Positions 1-8,256 are shown, numbered from the stretch's first letter. The stretch is 10,721 nucleotides of DNA from Methylomarinum sp. (GCA_013139755.1 WTAG01000167.1:1-10721); one strand, 5' to 3'. The notes: generated by a model not told the origin, from the sequence alone. Numbers and translations: made by a program.

Positions 1-305
1 TTGCAGTACACCTCTTAGCCTACAATCTTATACGAGCAAATATTGCCAGAGCTGCCTGTCTTAATGATAAAGAGCCTAGACACCTTAGCTTTATGTCAGC
101 GGTTCAGCTGATGCGTAACACAGCAAATTTGTGCCTCACATTAACGGAGATAGCTTTACGGAAATTAATCCGCCCTTTATTAATAGCCATGGCTCAAACG
201 GAAATTGGACAACGAAATAGACCTAATCAGCCAAGACTTATAAAGCGCAGACCGAAGGGCTACTCATTAATGACAAAGCCAAGAAGTGAGTATGTAACTA
301 ATTGA
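1..305 (+). pseudogene. IS4-family transposase, C-terminal fragment (5' end outside window)
   Basis: An open frame enters from the left edge (first full codon at base 3) and ends with TGA at 303-305, giving about 100 residues. It begins VHLLAYNLIRANIARAA, the helix that follows the DDE catalytic core in IS4-type transposases. It closes with PRLIKRRPKGYSLMTKPR, the basic tail typical of that family. The catalytic Asp/Asp/Glu residues would lie upstream and are not visible, so activity cannot be judged. An internal ATG at 93 is not a real start, because the family-like sequence continues upstream of it. I could not identify a terminal inverted repeat after the stop, so the right end of the element is not placed. 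Family assignment rests on recognised motifs only. Confidence 0.8.
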
Positions 306-310
306 TATAG

Positions 311-475
311 TTGGATTTAACACCACTGGTAGCGGTATTGGGAGCAGATGCTTTGTTTGAGGTGTTGGAAATGTTAGAAAAGCAAGCTAAGACAGGCAAG
401 CATGTTGATGCCAAGACTGTTGAAAAGTTAGAGCATATAGTTGATCTGACGGTTAAGAAACTGTCTAACAGTTAA
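311..475 (+). CDS. Unrecognised small ORF or 3' remnant of a disrupted gene (54 codons)
   Basis: A frame opens directly after an in-frame TAG (308-310) at TTG 311 and runs to TAA 473-475. It encodes a mostly helical, charged peptide (begins LDLTPLVAVLGADALFEVLE, ends DLTVKKLSNS). The composition looks protein-like, with regular hydrophobic spacing and many Lys/Glu. There is no ATG near the beginning and no Shine-Dalgarno sequence before the TTG. It starts six bases after the transposase stop, so it may be the tail of a gene truncated by the insertion element rather than a complete gene. I do not recognise the family and assign no function. Confidence 0.35.
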   Translation: MDLTPLVAVLGADALFEVLEMLEKQAKTGKHVDAKTVEKLEHIVDLTVKKLSNS

Positions 476-512
476 TCAGAGGTTTATTAAATAGTGCTGA
501 GTTATTTTACTT

Positions 513-525
513 CATAATATTTATG
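513..525. repeat. 13-bp palindrome CATAATATTTATG upstream of the GGDEF/EAL gene
   Basis: Five-base arms CATAA and TTATG flank TAT, 42 bp before the ATG at 567. The left arm overlaps CATAAT, a five-of-six match to a -10 hexamer, but I see no convincing -35 box at the right spacing. It could be an operator over a promoter or simply AT-rich chance. The rest of the 476-566 gap shows nothing else, and only a weak, distant purine stretch (545-550) precedes the start codon. Confidence 0.25.
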
Positions 526-566
526 AGGTGATAACTCGACTTACGAGAGAAATAGAATAAATATAT

Positions 567-3023
567 ATGAATGACGAACTAAAAAAACCTCTTATTCTGG
601 TTGCGGAAGATGATGATATAACACGTATTATTACCGTTAAAACATTAGAAAATATAGGTTACCGGGTTATTACGGCTATCAATGGGAAACAAGCTATTGA
701 TGTTTGTTACCAAGAATTTCCTCAAGTTATTTTAATGGATGGCATTATGCCTAAGGTAGATGGGTTTGATGCCTGTCAACAAATAAAGCAGTCAGCCGAT
801 AGACGTATCCGTGATATCTCTATTATGATGGTGACAGCCCTGGAAGATGATGATGCTATTGATAAAGCATTTAAAGCAGGGGCTGAAGATTATATTCCTA
901 AACCAGTGAATTGGCATATTCTTGAGCATCGACTGGATGTTTTGATTGCAAAAATTCAAGCAGAGAAATCCTTACGAGAGAGTGAAGAACGTTTTCATGC
1001 GATTGCAGATTCGGCCAATGATGCCATTATTTCAATTAACTCCCTGGGCAATGTGACTTTTTGGAATGAGGCGGCCAGTCGTGTTTTTGGTTATTCTGAG
1101 CTTGAAATGATGAATAGACCGATAACAATATTGATTCCTGAAGAGAATTTAGCTAAACATAATAAAGGCTTTGAACGGGCTAATAAGTCAGATGTACACA
1201 CAATTAGTAAAGAGACTCGTCAATTAAAAGGACTGAAGAAAGATGGCTCTATTTTTCCTTTGGAGCTTACACTATCAGCATGGACATTAAATGATCAGCG
1301 TTATTATTCTTGTATTTTAAGAGATATAACCGAGCGATTAATCAAACAGGAAGAATTGAATAAATTATCAACTGCAGTTAAACAAAGCCCCAATCTAGTG
1401 ATTATGACTGATCTTCACGGGGTCGTTGATTATGTTAATCCGCAAATTAAAAATATTACTGGCTATGATTATGAAGATATCGTTGGGAAAAATATAAATA
1501 TTCTACGCTCTGGAGCCACAGCCCCTTCGGTGTATGAAAACTTATGGAAAATGATAAAACTGGGACGTACATGGTCTGGAATATTACATAATAGAAAGAA
1601 AAATGGTGAATTATATTGGGCAAAAGAGTCTGTCTCTCCTATTTTTTCACAAGTAGGTTTAATCTCTCATTTTATTGCGATTCAAGAGGATATTACCGAA
1701 TCAAAAGCGTTAGCTGAAGAAATTGCATATAGAGCAAGTCATGATTCATTAACTGGGTTAATTAATCGGCATGAGTTTGAAGTTCATTTGAATTTATTGT
1801 TACGAGACTCTGACAATAAGGATGTACATGCGCTTTGTTTTATTGATTTAGATCGGTTTAAGATTGTAAATGATACGGCTGGGCATTTAGCAGGAGATGA
1901 GTTATTGCGTCAGCTGGGCCAACAAATGAAAGAAGCGGCACGTAAACAGGATATTTTAGCCAGACTGGGCGGGGATGAGTTTGCCCTTATCCTGTCCCAT
2001 TGTGAACAGAGTCAGGCAATTAAAGTTGCGGAGAAACTTCAGCAAATTATTAATGATTACCAGCTTATTTGGGATAATCACACCTTTAAAGTCGGTGCAA
2101 GTATAGGTTTGGTCAATGTTAGAAAAGGTGATGATGCGACAGAGGTACTAAAGTTTGCCGATACTGCATGTTATGCGGCAAAAAACACTGGGCGTAATAA
2201 AGTTTATATTTTTAGTGAGGATGATAAATATCTAAATCAAAAATCAGGTGAAATTCAATGGGTGCCAAAAATAGAAAAGGCATTAGAAAACAATGAATTT
2301 TGCCTTTATGCACAGAAAATAAAACCTTTAAGCAACACTAAACAACAAGAAAAATGTGAAATTTTAGTAAGATTAATTGATGACGATGGTTTAGTTATTC
2401 CTCCAGGTGCTTTTCTACCAGCAGCCGAACGTTTTAGTTTAGCGACGAAAATTGATTGCTGGGTTATTGAGCAGTCATTGCTCTGGTTTACAGAACACCC
2501 TGAAAAATTGAATGAACTAGATAGCTTTAGTGTTAACCTTTCTGGACAAAGTTTGGCGGATGATAAAATTCAATTATTTATTATCGAATTGATTGAGAGA
2601 TTGCAATTTCCAGCTCAAAAAATAATCTTTGAAATTACTGAAACAGCGGCTATTAATAACTTGGTTCAGGCGCAATCATTAATAGGGGGGTTGCAAAAAA
2701 TAGGTGTTAGATTTGCACTGGATGATTTTGGCAGTGGTTTATCTTCATTTGCGTATTTAAAAAATATGCCTGTTGAGTTTCTTAAAATTGATGGCTTATT
2801 TGTTAAAGATATTGTTAATGATCCATTTGATAAGGCTATGGTCAAATCAATCAATGAAATAGGTCATATAATGGGTAAAGAAACGATTGCAGAGTTTGTT
2901 GAAAACCAGGATATTGTTGATGCTTTACAGGATATTGGGGTAGATTACGCCCAAGGGTATCATTACAGTGTACCCGCTCCTTTAGGTGAAATTAACTTTA
3001 AGGGTAGTTTTAGAAACTCATAA
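567..3023 (+). CDS. Response regulator with PAS, PAS, GGDEF and EAL domains (cyclic di-GMP turnover)
   Basis: This 818-residue cytoplasmic protein has no signal peptide or membrane segment. Domains in order are receiver (about 8-125: phosphoacceptor Asp58 in LMDGIMPKVDGF, Thr90, Lys112), PAS (about 138-258), PAS (about 265-380), GGDEF (about 385-545) and EAL (about 560-805). The cyclase signature GGDEF is intact at 468-472, and an inhibitory-site RxxD (Arg459-Asp462) lies exactly five residues before it. The EAL signature reads EILVR (Glu598). The other EAL catalytic positions also look present: Glu689/Glu692 in FEITE, the Asp719-Asp720 pair in DDFGSG, Lys740, Glu776/Glu779 and Gln796. Both synthesis and hydrolysis of c-di-GMP are therefore possible, with phosphorylation and PAS ligands likely setting the balance. 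It is convergent with the kinase/HD-GYP genes, 21 bp from the end of the last one. The ATG start places the receiver's first strand at the N-terminus; the ribosome site is weak. Confidence 0.93.
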   Translation: MNDELKKPLILVAEDDDITRIITVKTLENIGYRVITAINGKQAIDVCYQEFPQVILMDGIMPKVDGFDACQQIKQSADRRIRDISIMMVTALEDDDAIDKAFKAGAEDYIPKPVNWHILEHRLDVLIAKIQAEKSLRESEERFHAIADSANDAIISINSLGNVTFWNEAASRVFGYSELEMMNRPITILIPEENLAKHNKGFERANKSDVHTISKETRQLKGLKKDGSIFPLELTLSAWTLNDQRYYSCILRDITERLIKQEELNKLSTAVKQSPNLVIMTDLHGVVDYVNPQIKNITGYDYEDIVGKNINILRSGATAPSVYENLWKMIKLGRTWSGILHNRKKNGELYWAKESVSPIFSQVGLISHFIAIQEDITESKALAEEIAYRASHDSLTGLINRHEFEVHLNLLLRDSDNKDVHALCFIDLDRFKIVNDTAGHLAGDELLRQLGQQMKEAARKQDILARLGGDEFALILSHCEQSQAIKVAEKLQQIINDYQLIWDNHTFKVGASIGLVNVRKGDDATEVLKFADTACYAAKNTGRNKVYIFSEDDKYLNQKSGEIQWVPKIEKALENNEFCLYAQKIKPLSNTKQQEKCEILVRLIDDDGLVIPPGAFLPAAERFSLATKIDCWVIEQSLLWFTEHPEKLNELDSFSVNLSGQSLADDKIQLFIIELIERLQFPAQKIIFEITETAAINNLVQAQSLIGGLQKIGVRFALDDFGSGLSSFAYLKNMPVEFLKIDGLFVKDIVNDPFDKAMVKSINEIGHIMGKETIAEFVENQDIVDALQDIGVDYAQGYHYSVPAPLGEINFKGSFRNS

Positions 3024-3044
3024 CCTGTACGGACTCAAACCTAC

Positions 3045-3482
3045 CTAACCTAACCTTATAAGGTCTTGGTTGATGGTTGGTTTAATTATTGGACTATTTA
3101 TGGGTAATTGAACAACAAATATAGCCCCTTTTTCGCTACTATTCTTTGCCCATATTTGACCTTTGTGCGCTTTAATTATTTCTTTACAAATAGCTAAACC
3201 AAGTCCTGTTCCGCCTGCTTTTGTGTCTGTCTTGCTACTCTGAATAAATGAGTCAAAAATACTTTCAAGTTCTTTTTCTGGAATGCCTATACCACTATCT
3301 TCAAACATCAGGTTGATAACTTCCTGGTTATTATGGCTTGACTGGTTGGCGGTCATTTTAATGATGCCATTAGTTTCTGTAAATTTAATTGCATTGGATA
3401 ACAAATTGATAATGACCTGATGAATACTTTTTTTATCGAATACAACAAATTGTTCGGCAGAAATAGTTAACTGTAATTGTAT
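3045..3482 (-). CDS. HATPase_c half of a receiver-histidine kinase, in the -1 frame relative to its N-terminal half
   Basis: This 145-codon stretch continues the upstream kinase if the ribosome, or a corrected sequence, shifts -1 at the A8 run (3482-3489). It begins IQLQLTISAEQFVVFDK and carries a complete GHKL ATPase: N-box INLLSNAIKF (Asn about 290 of the joined protein), G1 box FEDSGIGIP and G2 box GGTGLGLAICKEI, ending at TAG 3045-3047. In its own frame a TGA lies just before the A-run. The first usual start codon is only TTG at 3404, inside the N-box, with no ribosome site, so independent translation of a working domain is unlikely. Joined with the upstream part, the protein would be 405 residues, a normal length for a REC-HisKA-HATPase kinase. 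Confidence 0.7.
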   Translation of the reverse strand: MQLQLTISAEQFVVFDKKSIHQVIINLLSNAIKFTETNGIIKMTANQSSHNNQEVINLMFEDSGIGIPEKELESIFDSFIQSSKTDTKAGGTGLGLAICKEIIKAHKGQIWAKNSSEKGAIFVVQLPINSPIIKPTINQDLIRLG

Positions 3483-4261
3483 TTTTTTTCATTGATGACT
3501 GGAGTAAGCTCTTCAATGCAGGTTTTTAGTACAGTGATTAAATCTTGTTTGATATAAGTCATGGGCATATTGCCGGATTCATATTGACTTAAATCAAGAA
3601 GGTTTTCTAGTAAGCTATAAAGACGAGAACTACTTTGTTTGATATGAGTAAAATATCTTTTTAATTTTTCAGTATCTAGTTGACCCGCTCTTTTTAACCC
3701 TAGTTGACTAAAACTCATAATTGCATGCATAGGCGTTCTGAGTTCATGAGACATATTGGCTAAAAAATAGCTTTTTGCTTTATTTGCTTGTTCTGCCTGT
3801 TTTAATGCTTTTTCTAGTTCTATCGTTCTATCAGCTACTTTTTGTTCCAGTAAACGTTGATGTTCATGTAATTCAGTTGTGACTTTTTCTAACTTAAGAA
3901 AGACATTAACTTTAGAAATGAGCACATGGGCATTAATCGGTTTGAAAATATAATCGACAGCCCCAGATTGATAACCTAGGTAAATATTTTGTTCATTACG
4001 CTCCATGGCTGTAATAAAAATAATGGGGATATTAGCCGTTGATTTATTATTTTGGAGGGTTTCTGCAACCTCAAAACCATTTAAAACGGGCATATGTACA
4101 TCGAGTAAAATAACGGCAAATGAATGTTTTTTTACTAGGTCAAGGGCTTCCTTTCCAGATGAGGCTAAAATGATCTCTACCTCAATTCTACGAAATATTC
4201 CTTTTATAAGTTGTTGGTTATCAATGATATCGTCGACAACTAAAATTTTTTGTTGGGCCAT
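3467..4261 (-). CDS. Receiver-histidine kinase, N-terminal part (REC + HisKA), ends early by frameshift
   Basis: As read, 264 residues. The receiver domain spans about 3-120 (acidic pair Asp10-Asp11, phosphoacceptor Asp54 in LLDVHMPVLNGF, Thr84, Lys107). A coiled-coil linker follows (about 119-160), then a HisKA dimerisation domain with phosphoacceptor His172 in NMSHELRTP. No membrane segment is present, so it is cytoplasmic. The frame ends four codons after GAA AAA AAA with YNYS-stop, before any ATP-binding domain. The missing domain is intact in the -1 frame immediately downstream. As annotated the product could be phosphorylated or dimerise but could not bind ATP. The start ATG lies 22 bp after the stop of the HD-GYP gene, so the two are probably co-transcribed; no clear Shine-Dalgarno sequence is seen. 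A receiver at the N-terminus suggests the kinase is itself under phosphorylation control, perhaps from the 936-aa sensor. Confidence 0.85.
   Translation of the reverse strand: MAQQKILVVDDIIDNQQLIKGIFRRIEVEIILASSGKEALDLVKKHSFAVILLDVHMPVLNGFEVAETLQNNKSTANIPIIFITAMERNEQNIYLGYQSGAVDYIFKPINAHVLISKVNVFLKLEKVTTELHEHQRLLEQKVADRTIELEKALKQAEQANKAKSYFLANMSHELRTPMHAIMSFSQLGLKRAGQLDTEKLKRYFTHIKQSSSRLYSLLENLLDLSQYESGNMPMTYIKQDLITVLKTCIEELTPVINEKKYNYS
3482..3488 (-). other. In-frame A-AAA-AAA slippery heptamer at the kinase frameshift
   Basis: On the minus strand the zero frame reads GAA AAA AAA TAC AAT TAC AGT TAA. Slipping back one base after AAA AAA gives ATA CAA TTA CAG, which stays open through the whole ATPase domain. 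The heptamer is in the phase required for -1 slippage and resembles the A AAA AAG site of E. coli dnaX (established knowledge). A purine stretch GAAGAG lies about 20 bases upstream, farther than the dnaX stimulator, and I see no strong hairpin downstream. An A9-to-A8 deletion or a homopolymer sequencing error explains it equally well. Confidence 0.45.
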
Positions 4262-4283
4262 ATTAATTATTTATTACGAAAGA

Positions 4284-5348
4284 TCAATTCTCATCAGAGT
4301 ATTCAGCCATAATAATCTGAATATCTGGTAATATTTGTTTCATAAGTGCTGATATTTTAGGATCAAAATGCTTTCCAGCTTCTGTTTCAATTAACTCAAT
4401 GGCTTTTTCAATAGGCCAAGGTTCTTTATAGGGTCGCCGAGATAGTAACGCATCAAATACATCAGCAACCGCACATATTCTACCTGCAATTGATATATCT
4501 TCTCCTTCTAAACCTTTTGGATAACCACTGCCATCCCATTTTTCATGATGGTGTAAAGCAATTTGTTGGGCCGTCGTCATCAATTCCGAATCCTTATCCG
4601 AGAGTATTGATCCTCCGATAGTGACGTGGCTTTGCATGACTTTCCACTCATCGGCATCCAGTTTTCCAGGCTTCAATAATATATTATCTGGAATACCAAT
4701 TTTTCCAATATCATGCATAGGTGCTGCATTTAAGATTAATTCAGCTTGTGCTTCTGGAAGCCCATACGCTAAAGCCAATAAATAGGCGTATTTACTCATT
4801 CTTATAATGTGATTGCCTGTTTCATTGTCACGGTACTCTGCCGCTAACCCCAGTTTTTGAATCACTTGTTGGCGGGTATGATAAAGCTCTTTTGTTCTTT
4901 GTTTTACTCTTTCTTCTAAAACCTGGTTTTGCTGTTTCACTTGTTTATGCATCAAGCGAACTTCTAATAAGTTATGGATTCTATTTAATACTTCAGGCTT
5001 GTTAAAGGGTTTGGTTACAAAGTCTTTTGCGCCGCATTCCAATGCTTTTAAATGTGTTTCCTGATCAGTTTGAGCCGTGAGAACCAAAACTGGAATATAA
5101 TCACCTTTGAAGCGCTTTTTTAATCTTGCCATCACTTCAAAACCATCAATTTTAGGCATTCTAATATCAAGTAAAAAGGCATCAAACTCAGTGCTGTCGC
5201 ATAAACTTTCAACTTTGCTGGGATCAGTTGTTGACTGGATATTTAAATAGCCTTTTATCTGTAAAACGCGTTCTAATAATTTTACATTGGCTGGCTCATT
5301 ATCAATAATTAAAATATTAGCTTCAAGAATTTCGCTGTTCATATCCAT
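4284..5348 (-). CDS. Receiver-HD-GYP response regulator, cyclic di-GMP phosphodiesterase (RpfG-like architecture)
   Basis: 354 residues. The receiver domain is at about 11-127 (Asp16, phosphoacceptor Asp61 in LLDIRMPKIDGF, Thr91, Lys113). A helical coiled-coil linker (about 130-160) joins it to an HD-GYP domain (about 165-350). The metal-binding signatures are intact: His180, His212-Asp213 in MHDIGKIGIP, His241, and HHEKWDGSGYP at about 267-277 including the GYP loop (275-277). HD-GYP domains hydrolyse c-di-GMP to pGpG/GMP. It lies between two kinase genes on the same strand, 45 bp after the sensor gene and 22 bp before the small kinase, consistent with an operon in which one or both kinases control it. 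The start ATG at 5348 has AGAGG at ideal spacing; a second ATG two codons later is possible. No residue appears lost. Confidence 0.93.
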   Translation of the reverse strand: MDMNSEILEANILIIDNEPANVKLLERVLQIKGYLNIQSTTDPSKVESLCDSTEFDAFLLDIRMPKIDGFEVMARLKKRFKGDYIPVLVLTAQTDQETHLKALECGAKDFVTKPFNKPEVLNRIHNLLEVRLMHKQVKQQNQVLEERVKQRTKELYHTRQQVIQKLGLAAEYRDNETGNHIIRMSKYAYLLALAYGLPEAQAELILNAAPMHDIGKIGIPDNILLKPGKLDADEWKVMQSHVTIGGSILSDKDSELMTTAQQIALHHHEKWDGSGYPKGLEGEDISIAGRICAVADVFDALLSRRPYKEPWPIEKAIELIETEAGKHFDPKISALMKQILPDIQIIMAEYSDEN

Positions 5349-5354
5349 TATAGG

Positions 5355-5359
5355 CCTCT
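5355..5359 (-). promoter_or_regulatory. Ribosome binding site of the HD-GYP gene (AGAGG)
   Basis: AGAGG lies six bases before ATG 5346-5348 and favours that start over the ATG two codons downstream. It is the only clear Shine-Dalgarno sequence in the kinase/HD-GYP set, which suggests this gene is translated more efficiently than its neighbours. Confidence 0.6.
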
Positions 5360-5393
5360 GTTTTTTATTCAGTCTTAATGCTGACTTTTTTTA

Positions 5394-8204
5394 TTATTTT
5401 ATACAGTATAGTTCAATAATTCCTTGCATCTCTGGTAGATGAAAAGGTTTGCTCAAATACTGATCAAACCCGGCATCAATACCACGGTTTATGTCTTTTG
5501 CAGTTGCTTCAGCAGTTACCGCAACGATGGGAATAGATTGAGTTTTTGGATTTGCTCTTAATTCTTGCAGTGCTTCTATTCCATTAATACCTGGTAAGTT
5601 TATATCCATCAGAATGAGGGATATATCTTTGCTATAAGCAATACTAATACCTAACTCAGCAGTATGTGCTGAAATTAGATTAAGTCCGGTAAAACGAGAT
5701 ACAATTTTTTCAACTAAATGCACATTTGCGGGGTTATCTTCAATGTATAGAATGGTACCGGATACATTCTTCTTCTTATTACTTTCTGTTTCATCAGAAA
5801 CTGAGTCAGTCTGATTGGATTTGTTTTGGGTTGATAGGGGGATTTCAGCCCAAAATGACGAGCCTACCCCTACCTCACTTTTAAATCCGATAGCTCCCTG
5901 CATTTTTCCCATCAATTCTTTACAAACAACTAACCCTATTCCAGTTCCCTCTATATCAGAGTTTTCGGCACCCAGGCGTTCAAAAGGAGAGAATAATTTT
6001 CTTTGTTGATCTTTTTCGATACCAGTCCCCGCATCTTTAATAATAATGCGTAACTTGTTATTCCCAATAGCCTCACAATTAAGAGTGACCCAGCCTTTTT
6101 TAGTATTGTATTTAATCGCATTTGACAGTAAGTTTAAAATAACTTGTTTTATACGGGTGTAATCAGCTAATACCTGCAATGAATCATTTGCTCTGTTTTG
6201 TAGGTTAATAGTTATATTATGTGCCTCAGCAAAGGGTCTAATCAGTGATATGCATTCATCCAGAATGTCATTAATTGAGAGCGGTTCAATTGATAGATCT
6301 ATATTCCCAGATTCGATTTTGCTTAAATCAAGAATATCGTTAATTAAAGAGAGTAAGTGCTTTCCCGATTTTAATATATAGTGGACACTATCAGCCTGAT
6401 TTTCAGTTAGGGGTTCTGAGGGGTCATCAGCCATCAGTTGACTGAAGCCTAAAATGGCATTAAGTGGCGTTCTCAATTCATGACTCATTGAAGATAGGAA
6501 TTCTGACTTTGCTTTATTGGCTTTATCAGCATGTTCTTTTTCTTGAAGTATCTCTAGTTCTAGTGCCTTTCTATTAGTTATATCTGTATGAAGTCCCATC
6601 ATTGTAACTGGGTTACCTGAACTATCTTTATTGATGACTTTGCCACGGCATAACACCCACTTCCAACTATTGTCTTTGCAACGAAGGCGTAGTTCTACCT
6701 GGTATATATCAGCTTTCCCATCAAAATAATTCCTCAAGGTGTCCTGAACTTGAGGCATATCATCGGGATGTACACTATTTAACCAGGTATCAATAGTGGG
6801 TAGTAACTCGTTTGTTTTATACCCCAGCATTGTTTCATATACAGGTGTTACAATAAAGTCTCCCGTTATGATATTCCAGTCCCATACTGCATCACCCGTT
6901 GCGCTAAGCGTAAGGTTTAGACGATCATGACTATATTTGACATCTGTAATATCTGTACGGATAGCGATATATTGTTCTGGTTTACCTTGTCTATTCAAGT
7001 AAGGAACAATGGTGGATGAAACCCAATAGAGTGAGCCATCCTTTGCTTTATTTTGTATTTCGCCATGCCAGGTTTTTCCACTAGAAATTGTTTCCCACAT
7101 GTCTATAAAAAAAGACTCTGGGTGAAAGTCTGATTTTAAAATCCGATGGTTTTTTCCTATTAATTCATCAACAGAGTATTGACTAATCTGTTCAAATTTA
7201 TCATTAGCATAAGTGATATTACCTTTGGCATCGCTAATACTAACAATGGCATGCTGGTTGAGGGCGCTGTGTTGAAAAGCCAGTTGAGCAGTTTTCTCTG
7301 CAAGTAGTTTACAATTTATTTTTTGTAAACGAAAAAATCGTAGAATGACTAGAGCAACGATAATAAAAGCGATTAGAGAAAGTTGAATAGGTAGCTGATA
7401 ATCAACTTTTTCTATGTACTTTTGTTTGATCCATTTTTGAACAATTTTATGCTTACTTTCGTCAGAAATTGATAACATGCTTTTGTTCAATATTGAGTAT
7501 AAAACTGGACTTTCTTTTGACACAAAAAGTGTTAGTTTCATCTCTATAGGGATCTTGCCCACAATCTTTATATTATGAAGCCCCATCTCAGCAATGTGAT
7601 AACTTGCAAGAGCCATGGTTGCCAACATGGCATCTGTTTTTCCAGTGGCTACTGCATTCAAGCCTTCTTGTATATTTTGGACTTCAATAAAGGATATGTC
7701 AGGATAGGTCGTAAAGATATCGGCGGTATAACCGTAGCCTTTAATAATGGCAATTTGCTTATCTTTTATCTCATCCAGGTTGTCAACATAATGTTGGGTA
7801 GTGCCCATAACAATAATGATGGGATTAACACTATAAGTATCAATGGGAATAAAGTTTTGATTTAAAACCAGATCAGCAATATCACCAGAAATAACATCTA
7901 CTTTTCCTGCAATCGCAATTTTTAGAGATTCACTCCAGCTTTTTACAGGAATTGCATTAAATGATAACTGGCTTTTTTGTTTAATTTCCTGAAGGTGATC
8001 AGCGACGATTCCATAATATTTTCCAGAAGCATCAAAAGCCTCATAGGGTAGCCAGTTCGGATCTCCTGTGAAATTGATAACAGGGTTTTGTTTGATCCAG
8101 TTTTTTTCCTGGTCCGTTAACTCAAGGGGAGAGGCGAAGGTGTTATTAATAGATAATACACAGATAAGCAGGCTAAGAAAATGTGCTACCAATAAATTTC
8201 TCAT
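5394..8204 (-). CDS. Membrane hybrid sensor histidine kinase: periplasmic solute-binding domain, two PAS, HisKA, HATPase, receiver
   Basis: 936 residues. A signal peptide (1-24, cleavage likely after TFA) precedes a periplasmic SBP_bac_3-type Venus-flytrap domain (about 28-265, beginning LTDQEKNWIKQNPVI) of the kind found in BvgS-like sensors. One membrane helix (about 271-293) follows. In the cytoplasm come a PAS domain (about 306-424), a PAS_3-type domain (about 428-545), HisKA with His575 in SMSHELRTP, and HATPase_c (N-box Asn695, DAGTGI, GTGIGLVV). A Ser/Asn/Lys-rich linker then leads to a receiver with Asp867 in LMDINLPGINGI. It probably senses a small periplasmic molecule such as an amino acid; the ligand cannot be read from the sequence. 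No Hpt domain follows the receiver here, although the classical relay from such kinases needs one. It is first of three same-strand genes, upstream of the HD-GYP gene. The ATG at 8204 gives a proper signal peptide but lacks a clear Shine-Dalgarno sequence. Confidence 0.93.
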   Translation of the reverse strand: MRNLLVAHFLSLLICVLSINNTFASPLELTDQEKNWIKQNPVINFTGDPNWLPYEAFDASGKYYGIVADHLQEIKQKSQLSFNAIPVKSWSESLKIAIAGKVDVISGDIADLVLNQNFIPIDTYSVNPIIIVMGTTQHYVDNLDEIKDKQIAIIKGYGYTADIFTTYPDISFIEVQNIQEGLNAVATGKTDAMLATMALASYHIAEMGLHNIKIVGKIPIEMKLTLFVSKESPVLYSILNKSMLSISDESKHKIVQKWIKQKYIEKVDYQLPIQLSLIAFIIVALVILRFFRLQKINCKLLAEKTAQLAFQHSALNQHAIVSISDAKGNITYANDKFEQISQYSVDELIGKNHRILKSDFHPESFFIDMWETISSGKTWHGEIQNKAKDGSLYWVSSTIVPYLNRQGKPEQYIAIRTDITDVKYSHDRLNLTLSATGDAVWDWNIITGDFIVTPVYETMLGYKTNELLPTIDTWLNSVHPDDMPQVQDTLRNYFDGKADIYQVELRLRCKDNSWKWVLCRGKVINKDSSGNPVTMMGLHTDITNRKALELEILQEKEHADKANKAKSEFLSSMSHELRTPLNAILGFSQLMADDPSEPLTENQADSVHYILKSGKHLLSLINDILDLSKIESGNIDLSIEPLSINDILDECISLIRPFAEAHNITINLQNRANDSLQVLADYTRIKQVILNLLSNAIKYNTKKGWVTLNCEAIGNNKLRIIIKDAGTGIEKDQQRKLFSPFERLGAENSDIEGTGIGLVVCKELMGKMQGAIGFKSEVGVGSSFWAEIPLSTQNKSNQTDSVSDETESNKKKNVSGTILYIEDNPANVHLVEKIVSRFTGLNLISAHTAELGISIAYSKDISLILMDINLPGINGIEALQELRANPKTQSIPIVAVTAEATAKDINRGIDAGFDQYLSKPFHLPEMQGIIELYCIK

Positions 8205-8256
8205 GCTAATGAATTGGGGCTATATTTAACAATAAATAAACATTTTACATGAATTT

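Noticed and set aside
3053..3064. Palindrome ACCTTATAAGGT between the convergent genes as a shared terminator
   Set aside because: It is short, has no loop or U-tract, and lies inside the last codons of the kinase gene.
3045..3404. Independent small ATPase gene starting at TTG 3404
   Set aside because: The start falls inside the N-box and would remove part of the ATP-binding fold; the open frame and the homology continue upstream to the A8 run.
4005..4331. Plus-strand open frame of 108 codons
   Set aside because: It is antisense to the receiver domain of the small kinase and the end of the HD-GYP gene; the composition is not protein-like and there is no ribosome site.
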